From positions 1,658,843-1,722,842 of the forward strand of contig BFEA01000181.1 in NCBI GenBank assembly GCA_003427395.1: a DNA stretch of 64,000 nucleotides, read 5' to 3'. Position 1 is the stretch's first letter, and the number at the start of each line of letters is the position of its first letter. The position numbers and the translations under genes are program-made. This document shows positions 63,206-64,000 of this stretch, piece by piece. This stretch comes from Chara braunii. Lineage: Eukaryota > Streptophyta > Charophyceae > Charales > Characeae. The notes beneath the pieces are model-generated. The model was not told where the DNA came from. It ran no database searches and saw nothing but the letters and a program-made list of their open reading frames with translations.

Positions 63206-64000
63206 GATCAACTAAGTATGAACCGGAACATCTCAACATACATGAACTTGACAATGAGACACTAGAACCGGTAAAGGACACATGCACATGGAGGAAAGAT
63301 CAACTAAGTAGGAACCGAAACATCACAACACCTATGAACTTGACAATGAGAAGATTGAACTAATGAAAGACACATGCACATGGAGGTAGGATAAACTAAG
63401 TTTGAACCGGAACATCCCAATACACATGAACTTGACAACAAGAAGATTGAACTCATGAAAGACATATGCATATGGAGAAAAAATCAATTAAGAGTGAACC
63501 GGAATATCACAACATACATGAACTTGACAATGAGAGGCTTGAACTAGTGGAAAGCACATGCACATAGAGGAGAGAACAACTAAATATGAACCGAAACATC
63601 ACAACACACATGAACTTGACAATGAGAAATTTGAACTCATGAAGGACACATGCATATGGAGGAAAGATCAACTAAGTAGGAACTGGAACATCACAACACA
63701 TATGAACTTGTCAACGAGAAGCTTGAACTAGTGGAAAGCACAGGCACATAGAGGAGAGAACAACTAAGTACGAACCAGAACATCACAACACACATGAACT
63801 TGACAATGAGAAGTTTGAACTCATGAAGGACACATGCACATGGAGGAAAGGTCAACTAAGTATGAACCGGAACATCTCAACATACATGAACTTGACAATG
63901 AGAGGCTTGAACTAGTGGAAAGCACATGCACATAGAGGAGAGAACAACTAAATATGAACCGGAACATCACAACACACATGAACTTGACAATGAGAAGTTT
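63206..64000 (+). repeat. 92-bp satellite array with dimeric higher-order pattern, continues past window
   Basis: CAACTAAG-type phase points at 63,209, 63,301, 63,393, 63,485, 63,577, 63,669, 63,761, 63,853 and 63,945 are exactly 92 bp apart, with no indels. Conserved core: ACATGAACTTGACAATGAGA. From 63,485 two monomer types alternate: one with GTGGAAAGCACA and ATAGAGGAGAGAA, one with CATGAAGGACACA and ATGGAGGAAAG, giving a 184-bp dimer unit. Confidence 0.97.

Noticed and set aside
62990-63265. Arg/Glu-repeat frame
   Set aside because: Translation of the GA microsatellite.
63206-64000. Regular 92-bp repeats as a CRISPR array
   Set aside because: Whole units are similar, with no unique spacers; the context is eukaryotic. 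It is a satellite.

Overview
This window is eukaryotic nuclear repeat DNA, and I recognise no host gene in it. It most resembles a large, retrotransposon-packed streptophyte genome (land plant or charophyte alga). The reasons are Ty3/gypsy pol proteins with CCHC Gag, aspartic protease, RT, RNase H, HHCC/DDE integrase and chromodomain-like tails; primer-binding sites of the plant initiator-Met type (5,641) and tRNA-Asp type (38,810); and a copia-like TGTTA...TAACA LTR. The species cannot be fixed from this sequence. Nearly every coding block is broken by stops, frameshifts, small tandem duplications or lost catalytic residues.

Layout. 1-4,290: LTR-like debris and microsatellites. 4,294-5,652: a + strand LTR ending in an initiator-Met primer site. 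5,700-12,341: a minus-strand gypsy fragment (Gag with a five-fold repeated N-terminal module, duplicated zinc knuckle, protease), cut off before RT. 12,347-13,120: three different minisatellites. 13,178-16,600: + strand gypsy pol lacking the N-terminal half of RT, then polypurine tract and LTR. 16,715-16,988: a minus-strand copia-like LTR with primer site. 18,299-25,090: + strand gypsy element with coiled-coil Gag and RGG/zinc-knuckle nucleocapsid, then an LTR. 25,107-32,160: + strand chromovirus-like gypsy, polypurine tract and 1.1-kb LTR. 32,196-33,043: the same LTR family in inverted orientation. 33,060-35,045: another inverted LTR pair around an integrase fragment. 35,062-35,480: minus-strand integrase fragment.

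35,481-61,786 is one very large LTR retrotransposon. It has a ~3.3-kb near-identical terminal repeat (35,481-38,809 and 58,444-61,786), an Asp-type primer site, gag, protease, RT and RNase H. A 9.0-kb nested insertion (43,890-52,887) splits the RNase H region. Integrase follows, then a polypurine tract at 54,937 and an extra ORF region (55,072-56,903) with coiled coil and a second CCHC knuckle. The right flank holds a minus-strand RNase H fragment (61,787-61,945), a GA microsatellite and a 92-bp satellite running off the window end (63,206-64,000).

The most unusual signals are non-coding. The large terminal repeat carries hairpins at 177-178-bp spacing. Otherwise different LTRs share an ordered motif set (GCCATAGC, TACCTG, GCGCCAGG). 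The octamer CTTACCTG (antisense splice donor) is strongly biased to the + strand. Hairpins show compensatory or loop-conserving change, and the terminal satellite has a dimeric higher-order structure. The five-copy Gag module and the ORF downstream of pol are the most interesting protein-level observations.
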